From Magnetococcales bacterium (GTDB lineage Bacteria > Pseudomonadota > Magnetococcia > Magnetococcales > Magnetaquicoccaceae), in NCBI GenBank assembly GCA_015231755.1, contig JADGAZ010000008.1:1-64000 (forward strand): 64,000 bases of DNA, in the 5' to 3' direction. The position numbers and the translations under genes are program-made. A model generated the notes under the pieces. That model searched no databases. It had not been told where the DNA came from and saw only the letters and a list, made by a program, of their open reading frames with translations. Every line of letters begins with the position of its first letter. The stretch's first letter is position 1. Below are positions 1 to 9,030 of this stretch, one piece after another.

Positions 1-350
1 GTCAATAATCACATTGTCAAGGCTTGGCACCTTCGTTTCTGATCTGAACGGTTACAAATTATGAATTAAAACACCCAGCACTTCCGGCCTTTTATATACG
101 CTTGAATGGGCATATGAATATTTTGTGACGACATATGATTGTATAGTACTTATTCAGTTATACTATAAAGTATTATGGCACATTTTCGCCGACGAAGTCT
201 TCCAAGATTCAACAAAACAAGAAAATAATATTCTTGGCATTTCGATTAATTTAATTTATTGTGAAACTCAGGACACAATAACTTAAAAATAGAATTTTAT
301 GGACCCTCCATAAGAACCGAAAGAATCAATCCAGCGGTTTCACCACAACG
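1..350. other. AT-rich non-coding leader
   Basis: No convincing coding frame is visible. The stretch is strikingly A+T-rich compared with the roughly 60% G+C genes that follow. It contains two CATATG sites near 111 and 131, several TATA-like hexamers around 142-175, and a perfect short inverted repeat at 297-313. It probably holds the promoter and control region of the secretion locus that starts at 369. No single -35/-10 pair stands out enough to call. Confidence 0.5.
297..313. repeat. Perfect inverted repeat upstream of secretion locus
   Basis: TTATGGA, spacer CCC, then TCCATAA: 7-base arms with full symmetry, about 55 bases before the chosen start of the first gene. It could be an operator half-site pair or a small RNA hairpin in the leader. 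There is no T-run after it, so it does not look like a terminator. Confidence 0.5.
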
Positions 351-368
351 TTGACTGGGAGAATGATG

Positions 369-632
369 ATGCCTGATATTTTCGCGGATGCCGTGCAACA
401 TGTCGACTTTTCCGGGGGATTGGTGCGCCTGGAGCTGGTTTCAGCCTATCCGCCGGAAAAGTCCGGCGACGACCGGATCAATTTGCAACAGAGCGGTCGT
501 TTGATCATGCCTTTGGATGGATTTCTCTCCACGTTTCAGGCCATGCAGAATTTGATTGATCAATTGCTGAAAGCCGGGATTGTGCAGAAACGTCAGGAGG
601 GAGACGCCGCGATGCGCAACCTGCCGACATGA
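369..632 (+). CDS. Small protein, family A (paralogue of the gene at 3277)
   Basis: Encodes 87 residues with no signal peptide, membrane segment or cysteine pattern. I chose the ATG at 369 because GGGAG at 357-361 lies 7 bases before it; ATGs at 363 and 366 and a TTG at 351 are alternatives. The core GG-VR-E followed by LIMP-DGFL--F recurs in the gene at 3277, so the two are paralogues flanking the RTX metalloprotease. The layout (short strands then a helix ending in charged residues) loosely recalls DUF3467-type proteins, which is only an impression. The stop overlaps the start of the next gene as ATGA. Function is unknown; a secretion chaperone or regulator is inferred from context only. 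Confidence 0.7.
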   Translation: MPDIFADAVQHVDFSGGLVRLELVSAYPPEKSGDDRINLQQSGRLIMPLDGFLSTFQAMQNLIDQLLKAGIVQKRQEGDAAMRNLPT

Positions 633-1189
633 AACGAAGCGGATGGTTTTTGCTGTTTGCGGTATTCTGGATCTCCCCAACCCATGGGATGAGTCAGGCC
701 ATGTCGCCTAATCCATTCCATGGGGGCGTTTCCCGTTTGGGGGTGTTGTGCCGCGTGCAGGATTCTTCCACCTCATCCGATGGAACCGGTACACCAGATC
801 AAACCACCGCCGAGGTGGTCGGAGTGGCCATGGTCGATCTGCTCTCCAACTCCATCCAATCGTCCAGGGTGGTGATAGAGCGGTTGCAGGAAAACAGCGA
901 TGCGTTGGCAGACCCCGGAACCCTGGTGATTCTGCTGCATGGTCGGATTGTCGCCCTGAGCGCTTTGACCGGGACGAAGTCGGGACGATTGCTGCTCTTG
1001 TCCATGAACATGTACCGTCATCATGCCAGCGATGGGGGACGCTCCCTTTTTCCGGCAGCACCGGTGGTGATTCTTTGGCCATCCGGGACGGATTGGGGGG
1101 GGGCTGACCATTCCGCACTTCAGGCGTTACACAAGGCGTTAGCCAGTCTGATCACGGCCGCGGGAGTTGAAAAAGTCTCCCCCTTCTGA
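629..1189 (+). CDS. Exported protein of unknown function in the secretion locus
   Basis: 186 residues. The start ATG overlaps the preceding stop by four bases, implying translational coupling. The N-terminus (positive MKRSG, hydrophobic WFLLFAVFW, then a polar break around residues 18-25) reads as a Sec signal peptide. No lipobox cysteine is present. The rest has an alternating hydrophobic pattern with segments VAMVDLLSNSI and GTLVILLHGRIVAL, giving a mixed alpha/beta look, but I do not recognise the family. Its position between the small protein and the metalloprotease suggests a periplasmic helper or inhibitor of the protease. That role is inference. Confidence 0.7.
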   Translation: MKRSGWFLLFAVFWISPTHGMSQAMSPNPFHGGVSRLGVLCRVQDSSTSSDGTGTPDQTTAEVVGVAMVDLLSNSIQSSRVVIERLQENSDALADPGTLVILLHGRIVALSALTGTKSGRLLLLSMNMYRHHASDGGRSLFPAAPVVILWPSGTDWGGADHSALQALHKALASLITAAGVEKVSPF

Positions 1190-1290
1190 TGGGGCGCAGT
1201 GGCCGATCCGGTTCTTGAACACAGGTGGTTGCAACCTTTGCCGCGCATCAACGGTTCAGGAAGGAACGACCAATACCAGGGAGTATCGCC

Positions 1291-3249
1291 ATGACGACCA
1301 GCAACCTACCCACCACCACTGATGGGGCTTGGTGGGCAGACAAACCCGATGCCACACTGCAACAATATATCAGCACACTGGATAGCGGACAGCATTGGGC
1401 CAGCAGTGCGGGCACCACCACCATCACTTACAACATCATGAATCAAGTCCCCAACAGTGGAGAACTGACCGAGGCGGCCGGATTCACGGCTTTCAACAGC
1501 ACGCAACGAGCGGCGGTACCGGTGGCACTGCAATCCTGGTCGGACGTGGCCAATGTGCGTTTCGTCGAGACCTCCGGATTGGCCAATATCAATCTGGGCG
1601 CCTCTTCCACCACCCAGGGCGGCGGCACCTACACCCGCAAATGGATTTCCGGCCCCACCACCATTGCCCGTGCCAATATTTGGCTCAGCACCTCCTGGGC
1701 ATCCAATCAGCAAATGGATCCCGGTCAATATGGTTTGACCGTCCTGATCCATGAATTGGGCCATGCCTTGGGCGTCAACCATTCGGGCAACTACGATGCA
1801 ATCAATGGACAACCCATCGAAGCGGGACGTCTGTATGGCAACGATGACCGACAGCACTCGATCATGTCCTATTTCCAAAGTCCCGCCTATCTGAACCAAC
1901 ATCTCTATCCGTCGTCGCCCATGTTGATGGATATTGCGACGATCCAGGCCATGTACGGTGCCAACACCACCACCCGCACTGGAAACGATACCTATGTCTG
2001 GACGGATAAAGCCAGTTTCATCTCGGCGATATGGGATGCCGGTGGCACGGATACCATCAATGCGGGCAATCAGACCCTCCGTTCCATCATTGACCTGAAT
2101 CCCGGCTCTTTCAGTTCCATCGGCGCCATGCCCGATGGCAGTGGCCCCGCCATCAACAATCTGGCCGTCGCCTACGGCGTCACCCTGGAAAACGCCATCG
2201 GTGGCAGTGGCAACGACACCCTGTTGGGCAACAGTGTGGCGAATGTGCTGACCGGCGGAGCGGGAGACAATCTGTTCAACGGTCGTGGCGGCAACGACAC
2301 CCTCATCGGCGGGAGTGGCACCAACAGCTATCTGTTTGAAGGGGAATGGGGACAGGATACGCTGATCGCCCCCAGTGGCAACAATCTGCTGACCTTCAGG
2401 GATGTCGACCGCAGCCAGTTGCAATTTTCCCGCTCCGCGGACAACCTGATCATCCAGGGCAAAGGATCGAGCAATCAGGTGACGGTCAATGGCTATTATG
2501 CGGCCGGCTATTCCAGTGTTTTGGCAGATTCTGCAGGCCCCTTCACCTTTTCCCTCGTCACCACGACGGCTGCCGTAAGCATCACCGGGGCAAGCCTTTC
2601 GGTAACGCCGGTCGCCACGTCGGGAATGGTCGCCTCATCCCGCACGGGAGAGAAAACGACCGGAACGGGCAGCCCGGTGATCTTAAGCGCCATACCCGTG
2701 TCGACCCAGAATCGGGTAAGCGGAAGCGATCCCGGCGATCCTTTGATCCTCTCCGCTCTGGCCGTCAATCACACCAGAAGGGGAACAAGCAACCCGGAGG
2801 CCCTGGACGCCGCGCTGGTAACGGTCAGAGACCGCTCGGGCGGAAATGGACTGCACGATCCTGCCGCGCCGACCATGGCAACCGGGCAACCTCTGGCCAC
2901 CCGTCTGGCTGGCTTGCGTGCCAGCGCCATACTGTCCCGTGACAACAACCAGGACACTCCATTCACCGTGACGGCCAATGCGGGCAACCATGCCGGGCAG
3001 ACGCATCGGGGATTGGCCCTTGGCAATGATTATGTGGGAGTCGAGGGTTATGCGGACAAAGCGGATTATTCTTTAAATTTCTCTGGCGACAGTGGCCACT
3101 CTCCGGACCATGGATTGGGCTTTCATGCGCCACTGCACCCCCTGACCTATCGCGACGGCACCGGACCGGGGATCAACACGTTTGCCATGGTGGAGGATCC
3201 CGGCATGTCCAGGGCGCCTATGCTGGGCACTCTGGTCGGCAAAAGTTGA
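1291..3249 (+). CDS. Serralysin-like RTX zinc metalloprotease, type I secreted
   Basis: 652 residues from the ATG at 1291, which has AGGGAG 7 bases upstream; a GTG at 1225 in the same frame is the longer alternative. The zinc motif HELGHALGVNH is at H154, E155, H158 and H164, and a Met-turn SIMSY places M192 where metzincins need it. This marks an M10/serralysin-type metzincin. Residues about 304-357 carry glycine/aspartate RTX nonapeptides (GGSGNDTLLG, then GGNDTLIGG), which bind calcium after export. There is no Sec signal, as expected for a type I substrate. About 290 C-terminal residues after the repeats are Ser/Thr/Gly-rich and unrecognised, longer than in classical serralysins. The dedicated exporter genes follow at 3640 and 5783. 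Confidence 0.9.
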   Translation: MTTSNLPTTTDGAWWADKPDATLQQYISTLDSGQHWASSAGTTTITYNIMNQVPNSGELTEAAGFTAFNSTQRAAVPVALQSWSDVANVRFVETSGLANINLGASSTTQGGGTYTRKWISGPTTIARANIWLSTSWASNQQMDPGQYGLTVLIHELGHALGVNHSGNYDAINGQPIEAGRLYGNDDRQHSIMSYFQSPAYLNQHLYPSSPMLMDIATIQAMYGANTTTRTGNDTYVWTDKASFISAIWDAGGTDTINAGNQTLRSIIDLNPGSFSSIGAMPDGSGPAINNLAVAYGVTLENAIGGSGNDTLLGNSVANVLTGGAGDNLFNGRGGNDTLIGGSGTNSYLFEGEWGQDTLIAPSGNNLLTFRDVDRSQLQFSRSADNLIIQGKGSSNQVTVNGYYAAGYSSVLADSAGPFTFSLVTTTAAVSITGASLSVTPVATSGMVASSRTGEKTTGTGSPVILSAIPVSTQNRVSGSDPGDPLILSALAVNHTRRGTSNPEALDAALVTVRDRSGGNGLHDPAAPTMATGQPLATRLAGLRASAILSRDNNQDTPFTVTANAGNHAGQTHRGLALGNDYVGVEGYADKADYSLNFSGDSGHSPDHGLGFHAPLHPLTYRDGTGPGINTFAMVEDPGMSRAPMLGTLVGKS

Positions 3250-3276
3250 AAAAGACGGGACCGAAGGAGGACGCTT

Positions 3277-3609
3277 ATGGAAAAACCGGTGGAAACAATT
3301 TTTGCCCATACCCTTGGACGAGCCGATTTGATCGGCGGCGTGGTTCGCTGTGAATGGACGATTCTGGTCCCGGATGACCAAGAGTCAGAATCTCCCCGAT
3401 CGGTGACCACCCATGCCCTGATCATGCCGGTTGATGGATTCTTGCGCGCCTTCACCACGTTGGAAGCGTTTGTCCACAAGTTGACCGCAACGAAGGGGAT
3501 TGGTCCGCAAGAAGAACGCGGGAAAAACCGAGAGGAGAAGAATGGCGTCCACCTGGAAGAGCCGTCGGGTGGCATGCCAAGACCGCCAACCTCCCCCAAT
3601 TTCATGTGA
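3277..3609 (+). CDS. Small protein, family A (paralogue of the gene at 369)
   Basis: 110 residues with a good ribosome site (AAGGAGG about 7 bases before the ATG). It shares with the 87-residue protein at 369 the order D-x-x-GG-VR-E, then a proline, then LIMP-DGFL--F and a following helix. Its C-terminal 30 residues are very charged (EERGKNREEK) and likely disordered. It sits 27 bases after the protease stop and 30 bases before the ABC exporter. A role in handling the substrate or the exporter is inferred from this placement. No known domain is recognised. Confidence 0.7.
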   Translation: MEKPVETIFAHTLGRADLIGGVVRCEWTILVPDDQESESPRSVTTHALIMPVDGFLRAFTTLEAFVHKLTATKGIGPQEERGKNREEKNGVHLEEPSGGMPRPPTSPNFM

Positions 3610-3639
3610 CCTGTTACCCAACCGTCGCGCCGGACTTCC

Positions 3640-5793
3640 ATGGAGACTCTCAGCACACAACAACAGACCGCATTGAAAACCCTGGAAATGGTGGCCCGCC
3701 ATCACGAAATGGATGTCAGCGTGGAGCGCATCATCCACGATTACGCCATCGGCACGGCCCCCATTGAGTCCCGTCTGCTGTTGCGCATCGCCCATGACCT
3801 GGGCTTCAAGGCCAAAAAGGTCGCCATGAACTGGGACGAATTGACCCGTCTGGGGGCGGCCTATCCGGTGATTGCGCGTTTGAACAACGGCAACAGCGTG
3901 GTGTTGGCCGGTCTGCGTCAGAAAGATGGGGTCGAAGAGGCGGTGGTGGCCGACCCCTTGGCGGACCGGGCTGGATTCATCTTTGTCGGCCGTGACCATT
4001 TCGAGGCCATGTGGCAACATGAGGTGATTTTAATCAAACGGCGTTACCGCTGGGACGACGAACAACAACCGTTTGGTCTGCGCTGGTTTGTGCCTGAATT
4101 TCTGCGGCAGGGGTCACCTTTCGCCCATGTGGCGGTGGCTGGATTGTCCCTGCACGCCATCGGGTTGATCACGCCGCTTTTTTTCCAGATCGTCATCGAC
4201 AAGGTGCTGGTACACAACAGCGAGGCGACCTTGACCATCCTGGGAATCGGGGTGGTCATCGCCATTTTTTTTGAGTCGATCCTGGGCTTTTTGCGCAACT
4301 ATCTGTTGTTGCACACCACCAATAAAATGGATATCCGTCTCGCCTCCCGCACCTTCGCGCATCTGCTGTCACTCCCCCTGACCTTTTTCGAGAACCGCTC
4401 CTCCGGTGTGATCATCAAGCATATGCAGCAGGCCGAGGTGATCCGCAATTTCATGACCGGAAAACTCTTTTCGACGGTCATGGATACCTGGGCCTTGTTC
4501 ATCTTCCTGCCGGCGCTGCTGTTTTACAGCGTGACCATGACCATGGTGGTGGTACTTTTTTCCGGGCTGGTGGGGCTAACGCTGCTGGTGGTGATGCCCA
4601 TCTTTCAGAGGGAGATCGAACGGCTCTATCGTGCCGAGGGCAAACGGCAAGGACAACTGGTCGAGGTGATTCACGGCATGCGCACGGTCAAATCCCTGGC
4701 CCTGGAGCCGGGATTGCGGCGCAGTTGGAGCGACAGTTCGGCCCAGGCCATCACCATGCAGATGCGGGTGGGCAAAATCTCCATCAGCGCGCAAGCGATC
4801 ATCGGTTTCTTGGAGAAATTGTTATCCGTGGTGATTGTCTGGCTTGGGGCGGTGCAAGTCTTCCAGGGCGCGCTCACTGTTGGAGAATTGGTGGCCATTC
4901 AAATGCTGGCTGGACGGGTCAGCTCCCCGCTGGTGCAACTGGTGTCGCTGATCAATGAATTCCAGAAGACGGCCATGTCGGTACGCATGCTGGGTGAGAT
5001 CATGAATCACCCGCCGGAACAGGCCATGACCCAGGTGGGGTTGCGTCCGCCCCTGCAGGGAAAAATCACCCTGGAAAGGCTGACATTCCACTATCCGGGC
5101 ATGTCGGTGCCAGCACTCAACGACATCTCGCTGACCTTTGGCGCCGGCAGCATGGTCGGAATTGTGGGACGTAGCGGTTCCGGGAAAAGCACGCTGTTGC
5201 GTCTGCTACAGGGGCTGTATCTGCCGCAACAAGGGGCGATCCGCTTTGATCAGCACGACATCCGGGAGTTGGATTTTTCTCATTTGCGCCACAATCTGGG
5301 GGTGGTGTTGCAGGAGAGCTTCTTTTTCCGTGGCACGGTGCGCGAAAACATCGCGCAATCGTTGCCAGGAGCCTCGTTCAGCCAAGTGGTGACCGCCGCC
5401 CATCTTGCCGGCGCCGATGAATTCATCCAGCGTCTCGCCCAAGGCTATGAAACCCTCCTGGAAGAGAATGCCGGAAACCTTTCCGGCGGACAAAAGCAAC
5501 GTCTGGCCATTGCCCGGGCAGTGCTGTCCCAGCCGCCCATCCTGATTTTCGACGAGGCGACCAGCGCCCTGGACCCGGAAAGCGAGGCGATCGTGCAGGA
5601 CAATATGAGCCGGATCGCGCAAGGGCGGACCGTAATCATGGTCTCGCATCGTTTGGACACGCTGATTGACGCCGATCAAATTTTTGTCCTGGAGCAAGGG
5701 GAGGTGGTGGATATGGGTACCCATCAGGCGTTGCTCTCCCGGGAAGGAATTTATCGCCATTTATGGTACAAGCAGCATCGTCATGAATCGTGA
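3640..5793 (+). CDS. HlyB-like type I secretion ABC exporter with inactive C39-like domain
   Basis: 717 residues. Residues 1-135 are a C39-peptidase-like domain, but no cysteine occurs near the position of the catalytic Cys (T10 aligns with Tyr9 of HlyB) and the His-equivalent region reads NGNSVVLAG. It should therefore be a non-cleaving substrate-binding domain, as in RTX exporters. Residues about 150-440 form the six-helix membrane region. The nucleotide-binding domain has Walker A GRSGSGKST (510-518), signature LSGGQ (614-618), Walker B ILIFDE (634-639) and the H-loop His670. The protein exports the adjacent RTX protease through the inner membrane together with the adaptor that follows. 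The outer-membrane TolC partner is not in the window. The stop overlaps the next gene by 11 bases. Confidence 0.93.
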   Translation: METLSTQQQTALKTLEMVARHHEMDVSVERIIHDYAIGTAPIESRLLLRIAHDLGFKAKKVAMNWDELTRLGAAYPVIARLNNGNSVVLAGLRQKDGVEEAVVADPLADRAGFIFVGRDHFEAMWQHEVILIKRRYRWDDEQQPFGLRWFVPEFLRQGSPFAHVAVAGLSLHAIGLITPLFFQIVIDKVLVHNSEATLTILGIGVVIAIFFESILGFLRNYLLLHTTNKMDIRLASRTFAHLLSLPLTFFENRSSGVIIKHMQQAEVIRNFMTGKLFSTVMDTWALFIFLPALLFYSVTMTMVVVLFSGLVGLTLLVVMPIFQREIERLYRAEGKRQGQLVEVIHGMRTVKSLALEPGLRRSWSDSSAQAITMQMRVGKISISAQAIIGFLEKLLSVVIVWLGAVQVFQGALTVGELVAIQMLAGRVSSPLVQLVSLINEFQKTAMSVRMLGEIMNHPPEQAMTQVGLRPPLQGKITLERLTFHYPGMSVPALNDISLTFGAGSMVGIVGRSGSGKSTLLRLLQGLYLPQQGAIRFDQHDIRELDFSHLRHNLGVVLQESFFFRGTVRENIAQSLPGASFSQVVTAAHLAGADEFIQRLAQGYETLLEENAGNLSGGQKQRLAIARAVLSQPPILIFDEATSALDPESEAIVQDNMSRIAQGRTVIMVSHRLDTLIDADQIFVLEQGEVVDMGTHQALLSREGIYRHLWYKQHRHES

Positions 5794-7591
5794 CCCGTCC
5801 ATGAAGCCTGATGAAACGACCTCCGACCCGGTGGATGGAGATGGGGTGATCGAGGTGGTGGAACGGTTGTATGAGCGGGGCCAACTGATCTTCCAGGAAG
5901 GAGAGAGGGGCGATTGCGCCTATCAGGTGGTGGCAGGCCAGGTAGAGTTGTTCAAACAGTCGCAGGATGGTCCGTTTCGCTTGGCGATCCTGGGCAAAGG
6001 CGAAATTTTCGGCGAAATGGGCGTGATCGACAACACACTGCGCAACGCCTCTGCCCAGGCCCTGGAGTCGTTGACCCTGCGGGTCTATTCGCGGGAGGCC
6101 TTTTTCCAACTGCTGCGTCAGCGTCCGGAAAGTGCCCTGTCCGTGATCAAAATGGTCACGGCGCGGTTGCGTCAGGCCGACGACAACATCGCCCATCCTG
6201 ATCGGGTGCAGACGGTCGGTGCGCATCCATCCCATCCATCGGGTTGGTGGAGGGGATGGTTTGGCGACAATGCCCGGCGTTTTCGTCGGGTGCGCCTGGA
6301 ATTCCAGCCGGACGCCATCGAAATTGAAGAGCAACCGCTCCCCATGGCGGCCCGACTGATTTTTTTCACCTTGATCCTGTTCTTTCTGGTGGGGGGAGGA
6401 TGGGCCTCGCTGGCGCATCTGGATCGCATTGTCAGTGGCGAAGGCAAACTGGTCACACGGGCATCCAGGATTTTCATTCAGCCTTTGGATACCATGATCG
6501 TTCGTTCCATCGATGTGCAGGTGGGACAGCAGGTCAAAGCCGGACAATTGTTGGCCCAGTTGGATCCGACTTTTGCCGAGGCCGAGGCCATTTCCAGCCA
6601 AGCCTCCATGCAGAGCTTCGCGGCGCAGGTGCAACGACTGACCGCGGAGCTTGAGGGGGAGACGCCCACGCAATTTTCCAAAGATCCCGGCGAGGAACGA
6701 TTGCAACGCGGAATGCACGAGTCGCGTCGATTGGAGCGGAACAGCCAGCTGTTGGCCACCGATGAGACGATCCAGGAGTTGCGCGCCCGTCTGCACTCGA
6801 CTCGTGAGGATCATCACGCCTTGCAGATCGATCTGGCCATCCTGATGGAACTGGAAAAGATGCGCCACGATCTGCTGGAGCAGGGTCATGGTTCCCGGGT
6901 GGCCTGGTTGGAAACCAAACGGCAATTAAGCACCTCCCAGCGTGACAGCATGCGTTTGTTGAGTGGCGTAAACGAAATCGGTCACAAATTGGCCGCTGCG
7001 GAGGCTCAACGCGGCGCCCTGACCGGGGAGTGGCGAAACAAGGATGGTCAAGAACTGATGATCGCCCAACGCGAGTTGATCAAGTTGACCGAAGTGGTGG
7101 CCAAACATGCGCGGATGCTCAAGCTGGTACAATTGACGGCTCCGGTTGACGCGGTGGTGTTGGAAATCGCGCCCCGCACGGCGGGTTCGATCATTCGCCA
7201 AGCCGAGGTGCTGCTCACCTTGATCGCCGTGGATATGCCGCTTCAGGCGGAGGTGAACATTTCCGCGCGCGATATTGGGTATCTGCGCCGGGGGGATCGC
7301 GCCAGGATCAAACTGGATGCCATCCCGTTTCAGCGCCACGGCACATTGGATGGCGAACTGTTGACCGTGAGCGAGGATATTTTTGAAGAGGAGATCGCCG
7401 GACGCAAACAGCCAATCTATCGGGCCAGGCTCTCGCTGGAGCAAAAAAATTTGCGTGACATCCCGCCAGATTTCCGTCTGATTCCCGGGATGAGTGCCAT
7501 TGCCGAAATCAAAGTCGGAACCCGCAGTTTGCTTTCCTACTTTTTTTATCCCATCATGCGCACGCTGGACTCCGGTTTGCGAGAACCATGA
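5783..7591 (+). CDS. HlyD-family adaptor fused to an N-terminal cyclic-nucleotide-binding domain
   Basis: 602 residues from ATG 5783; ATG 5801 is also possible. Residues about 20-130 are a Crp-type cNMP-binding fold (LIFQEGERGDCAYQVVAGQVELF, then GEIFGEMGVID, close to the phosphate-binding cassette). A linker and one membrane helix follow (AARLIFFTLILFFLVGGGWA, about residues 190-210). The rest is a periplasmic membrane-fusion protein with the HlyD start (GEGKLVTRASRIFIQPLDTMIV), a lipoyl-like half (VQVGQQVKAGQLLAQLD), a long coiled coil and a beta-barrel. Orientation puts the cNMP domain in the cytoplasm next to the ABC transporter. Allosteric control of secretion by a nucleotide or another ligand is inference. 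Fusions of this kind are uncommon. Confidence 0.9.
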   Translation: MNRDPSMKPDETTSDPVDGDGVIEVVERLYERGQLIFQEGERGDCAYQVVAGQVELFKQSQDGPFRLAILGKGEIFGEMGVIDNTLRNASAQALESLTLRVYSREAFFQLLRQRPESALSVIKMVTARLRQADDNIAHPDRVQTVGAHPSHPSGWWRGWFGDNARRFRRVRLEFQPDAIEIEEQPLPMAARLIFFTLILFFLVGGGWASLAHLDRIVSGEGKLVTRASRIFIQPLDTMIVRSIDVQVGQQVKAGQLLAQLDPTFAEAEAISSQASMQSFAAQVQRLTAELEGETPTQFSKDPGEERLQRGMHESRRLERNSQLLATDETIQELRARLHSTREDHHALQIDLAILMELEKMRHDLLEQGHGSRVAWLETKRQLSTSQRDSMRLLSGVNEIGHKLAAAEAQRGALTGEWRNKDGQELMIAQRELIKLTEVVAKHARMLKLVQLTAPVDAVVLEIAPRTAGSIIRQAEVLLTLIAVDMPLQAEVNISARDIGYLRRGDRARIKLDAIPFQRHGTLDGELLTVSEDIFEEEIAGRKQPIYRARLSLEQKNLRDIPPDFRLIPGMSAIAEIKVGTRSLLSYFFYPIMRTLDSGLREP

Positions 7592-7649
7592 AGGTGTATC
7601 AGTCTGTTGATAAAATTCATTGCAAGGCCATTACATCCGCAACCAATCC

Positions 7650-7678
7650 TTGGTTTGCCATGGTCTACTCAGTATATG
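7650..7678 (+). promoter_or_regulatory. Candidate sigma-70 promoter for the dehydrogenase gene
   Basis: TTGGTT, a 17-base spacer and TATATG lie about 110 bases before the start at 7789. The 7592-7788 gap has no other coding potential. Matches to consensus are moderate. Confidence 0.3.
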
Positions 7679-7788
7679 TATCGAAATTGTATTCATGTGG
7701 GAAAAGAAAAACCGGTGGCCGCAAACCGGAACAGGCCTGACCAGCATCCAAACCATACCACGCATCCATTCATCCGGGAGAAAAAATC

Positions 7789-8844
7789 ATGACCATGAAC
7801 ATACTCGGTTATGCCGTACAGTCCGCCGAAGAGAAGCTGGCCCCCTACCGTTTCGAGCGCCGCGAACCACGTGCCAACGATGTGGTCATCGAAATCCTCT
7901 ACTGCGGCGTCTGTCACTCGGACCTGCATCAGGCCCGCAACGACTGGGGAGGCAGCATCTACCCCATGGTGCCCGGCCATGAAATCATCGGGCGCGTGGT
8001 CAGCGTCGGACCGGAGGTTACCCGTTTCAAGTCAGGGGACCGGGTTGGTGTCGGGTGCATGGTGGACTCCTGCCAGCATTGCGCGTCCTGTGAACAAGGG
8101 CTGGAGCAATATTGCGAGGCGTTCCCAACCTTCACCTACAATGCGCTGGATCGCCACGACAACAGGCCCACCTTCGGCGGATATTCCGAAAAAATCGTCG
8201 TGTCGGACCAATTCGTGGTGAAAATTCCCGATGGCATGAATCTGGCCGAGGCAGCACCGCTGCTATGCGCCGGAATCACCACCTGGTCGCCGCTGCGCCA
8301 CTGGAAGATCGGCAAGGGCAGCAAGGTGGCGGTTATCGGCCTGGGCGGGCTTGGCCATATGGCGCTGAAACTGGCGCACGCCTTGGGTGCCGACGTGTCG
8401 CTGTTCACCCGTTCGCCGGGCAAGGAGCAGGATGCGCGGCGTCTGGGAGCGCACACGGTCGTGCTCTCCACCGACGAAGGGCAAATGGCCGCCGTGCAAA
8501 GACAGTTCGACCTGATCATCGACACCGTGCCAAGCGTCCACGATCTCAATCCCTATCTGCCCACGCTGACGCTCAACGGAACGCTGGTGCTGGTCGGCTA
8601 TCTGGGGGATCTGCATCCCATGCTCAATACCGTATCGTTGATCATGGGACGCCGATCCGTGGCCGGTTCCGTCATCGGCGGCATCGCCGAAACCCAGGAG
8701 ATGCTGGATTTCTGCGGCCAGCACGGCATCACCTCCGATATCGAGGTGATCCGGATCCAAGAGATCAACGAAGCCTACGAACGCATGCTCAAAAGTGACG
8801 TGAAATACCGCTTCGTGATCGATCTGGCTTCCCTGAATGCCTGA
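7789..8844 (+). CDS. yahK: Zinc-dependent NADP(H) alcohol/aldehyde dehydrogenase (YahK/Ahr type)
   Basis: 351 residues, the usual length of the cinnamyl-alcohol-dehydrogenase branch of medium-chain dehydrogenases. Catalytic zinc ligands are in GVCHSDLH and GHE. The structural zinc site is the four-cysteine block CMVDSCQHCASCEQGLEQYC. The Rossmann motif is GLGGLGH. The C-terminal run IGGIAETQEMLDFCGQHGI followed by INEAYERMLKSDVKYRFVID is very close to E. coli YahK. The enzyme reduces a broad range of aldehydes to alcohols with NADPH in the cytoplasm. GGGAG precedes the ATG by 8 bases. It appears monocistronic and ends at a strong hairpin shared with the convergent CDF gene. Confidence 0.92.
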   Translation: MTMNILGYAVQSAEEKLAPYRFERREPRANDVVIEILYCGVCHSDLHQARNDWGGSIYPMVPGHEIIGRVVSVGPEVTRFKSGDRVGVGCMVDSCQHCASCEQGLEQYCEAFPTFTYNALDRHDNRPTFGGYSEKIVVSDQFVVKIPDGMNLAEAAPLLCAGITTWSPLRHWKIGKGSKVAVIGLGGLGHMALKLAHALGADVSLFTRSPGKEQDARRLGAHTVVLSTDEGQMAAVQRQFDLIIDTVPSVHDLNPYLPTLTLNGTLVLVGYLGDLHPMLNTVSLIMGRRSVAGSVIGGIAETQEMLDFCGQHGITSDIEVIRIQEINEAYERMLKSDVKYRFVIDLASLNA

Positions 8845-8883
8845 AAAAACGAACCCTGGCGATACGATGCAACGCCAGGGTTC
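8844..8883 (-). terminator. Rho-independent terminator of the minus-strand CDF gene
   Basis: An 11-base stem (GAACCCTGGCG at 8851-8861 with CGCCAGGGTTC at 8873-8883) and an 11-base loop. Read on the minus strand it is followed by six T residues (complement of A 8844-8849), the classic intrinsic form. It lies between two convergent genes and may also slow plus-strand transcripts from the dehydrogenase gene. Confidence 0.75.
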
Positions 8884-9030
8884 ACACCCTTCCGGCCAGG
8901 AACCGGTCGAGTAGTCGATCATCTTTGTTTCATCCAGCCCATCGCCGCACCCCGACCCGCTTCACAGGATAGTCATGACTGGCAACGCGGGTACGGCAAG
9001 CGGTTCACGTTTTAACGACAAAAACCAAGC

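Noticed and set aside
21-50. Possible sigma-54 site beginning TTGGCACC near position 33
   Set aside because: The -12 GC dinucleotide is missing at the required spacing.
3640-4045. Bacteriocin-processing C39 peptidase domain
   Set aside because: The catalytic Cys and His positions are not conserved, and the substrate next door is an RTX protease, so this is an HlyB-type non-cleaving domain.
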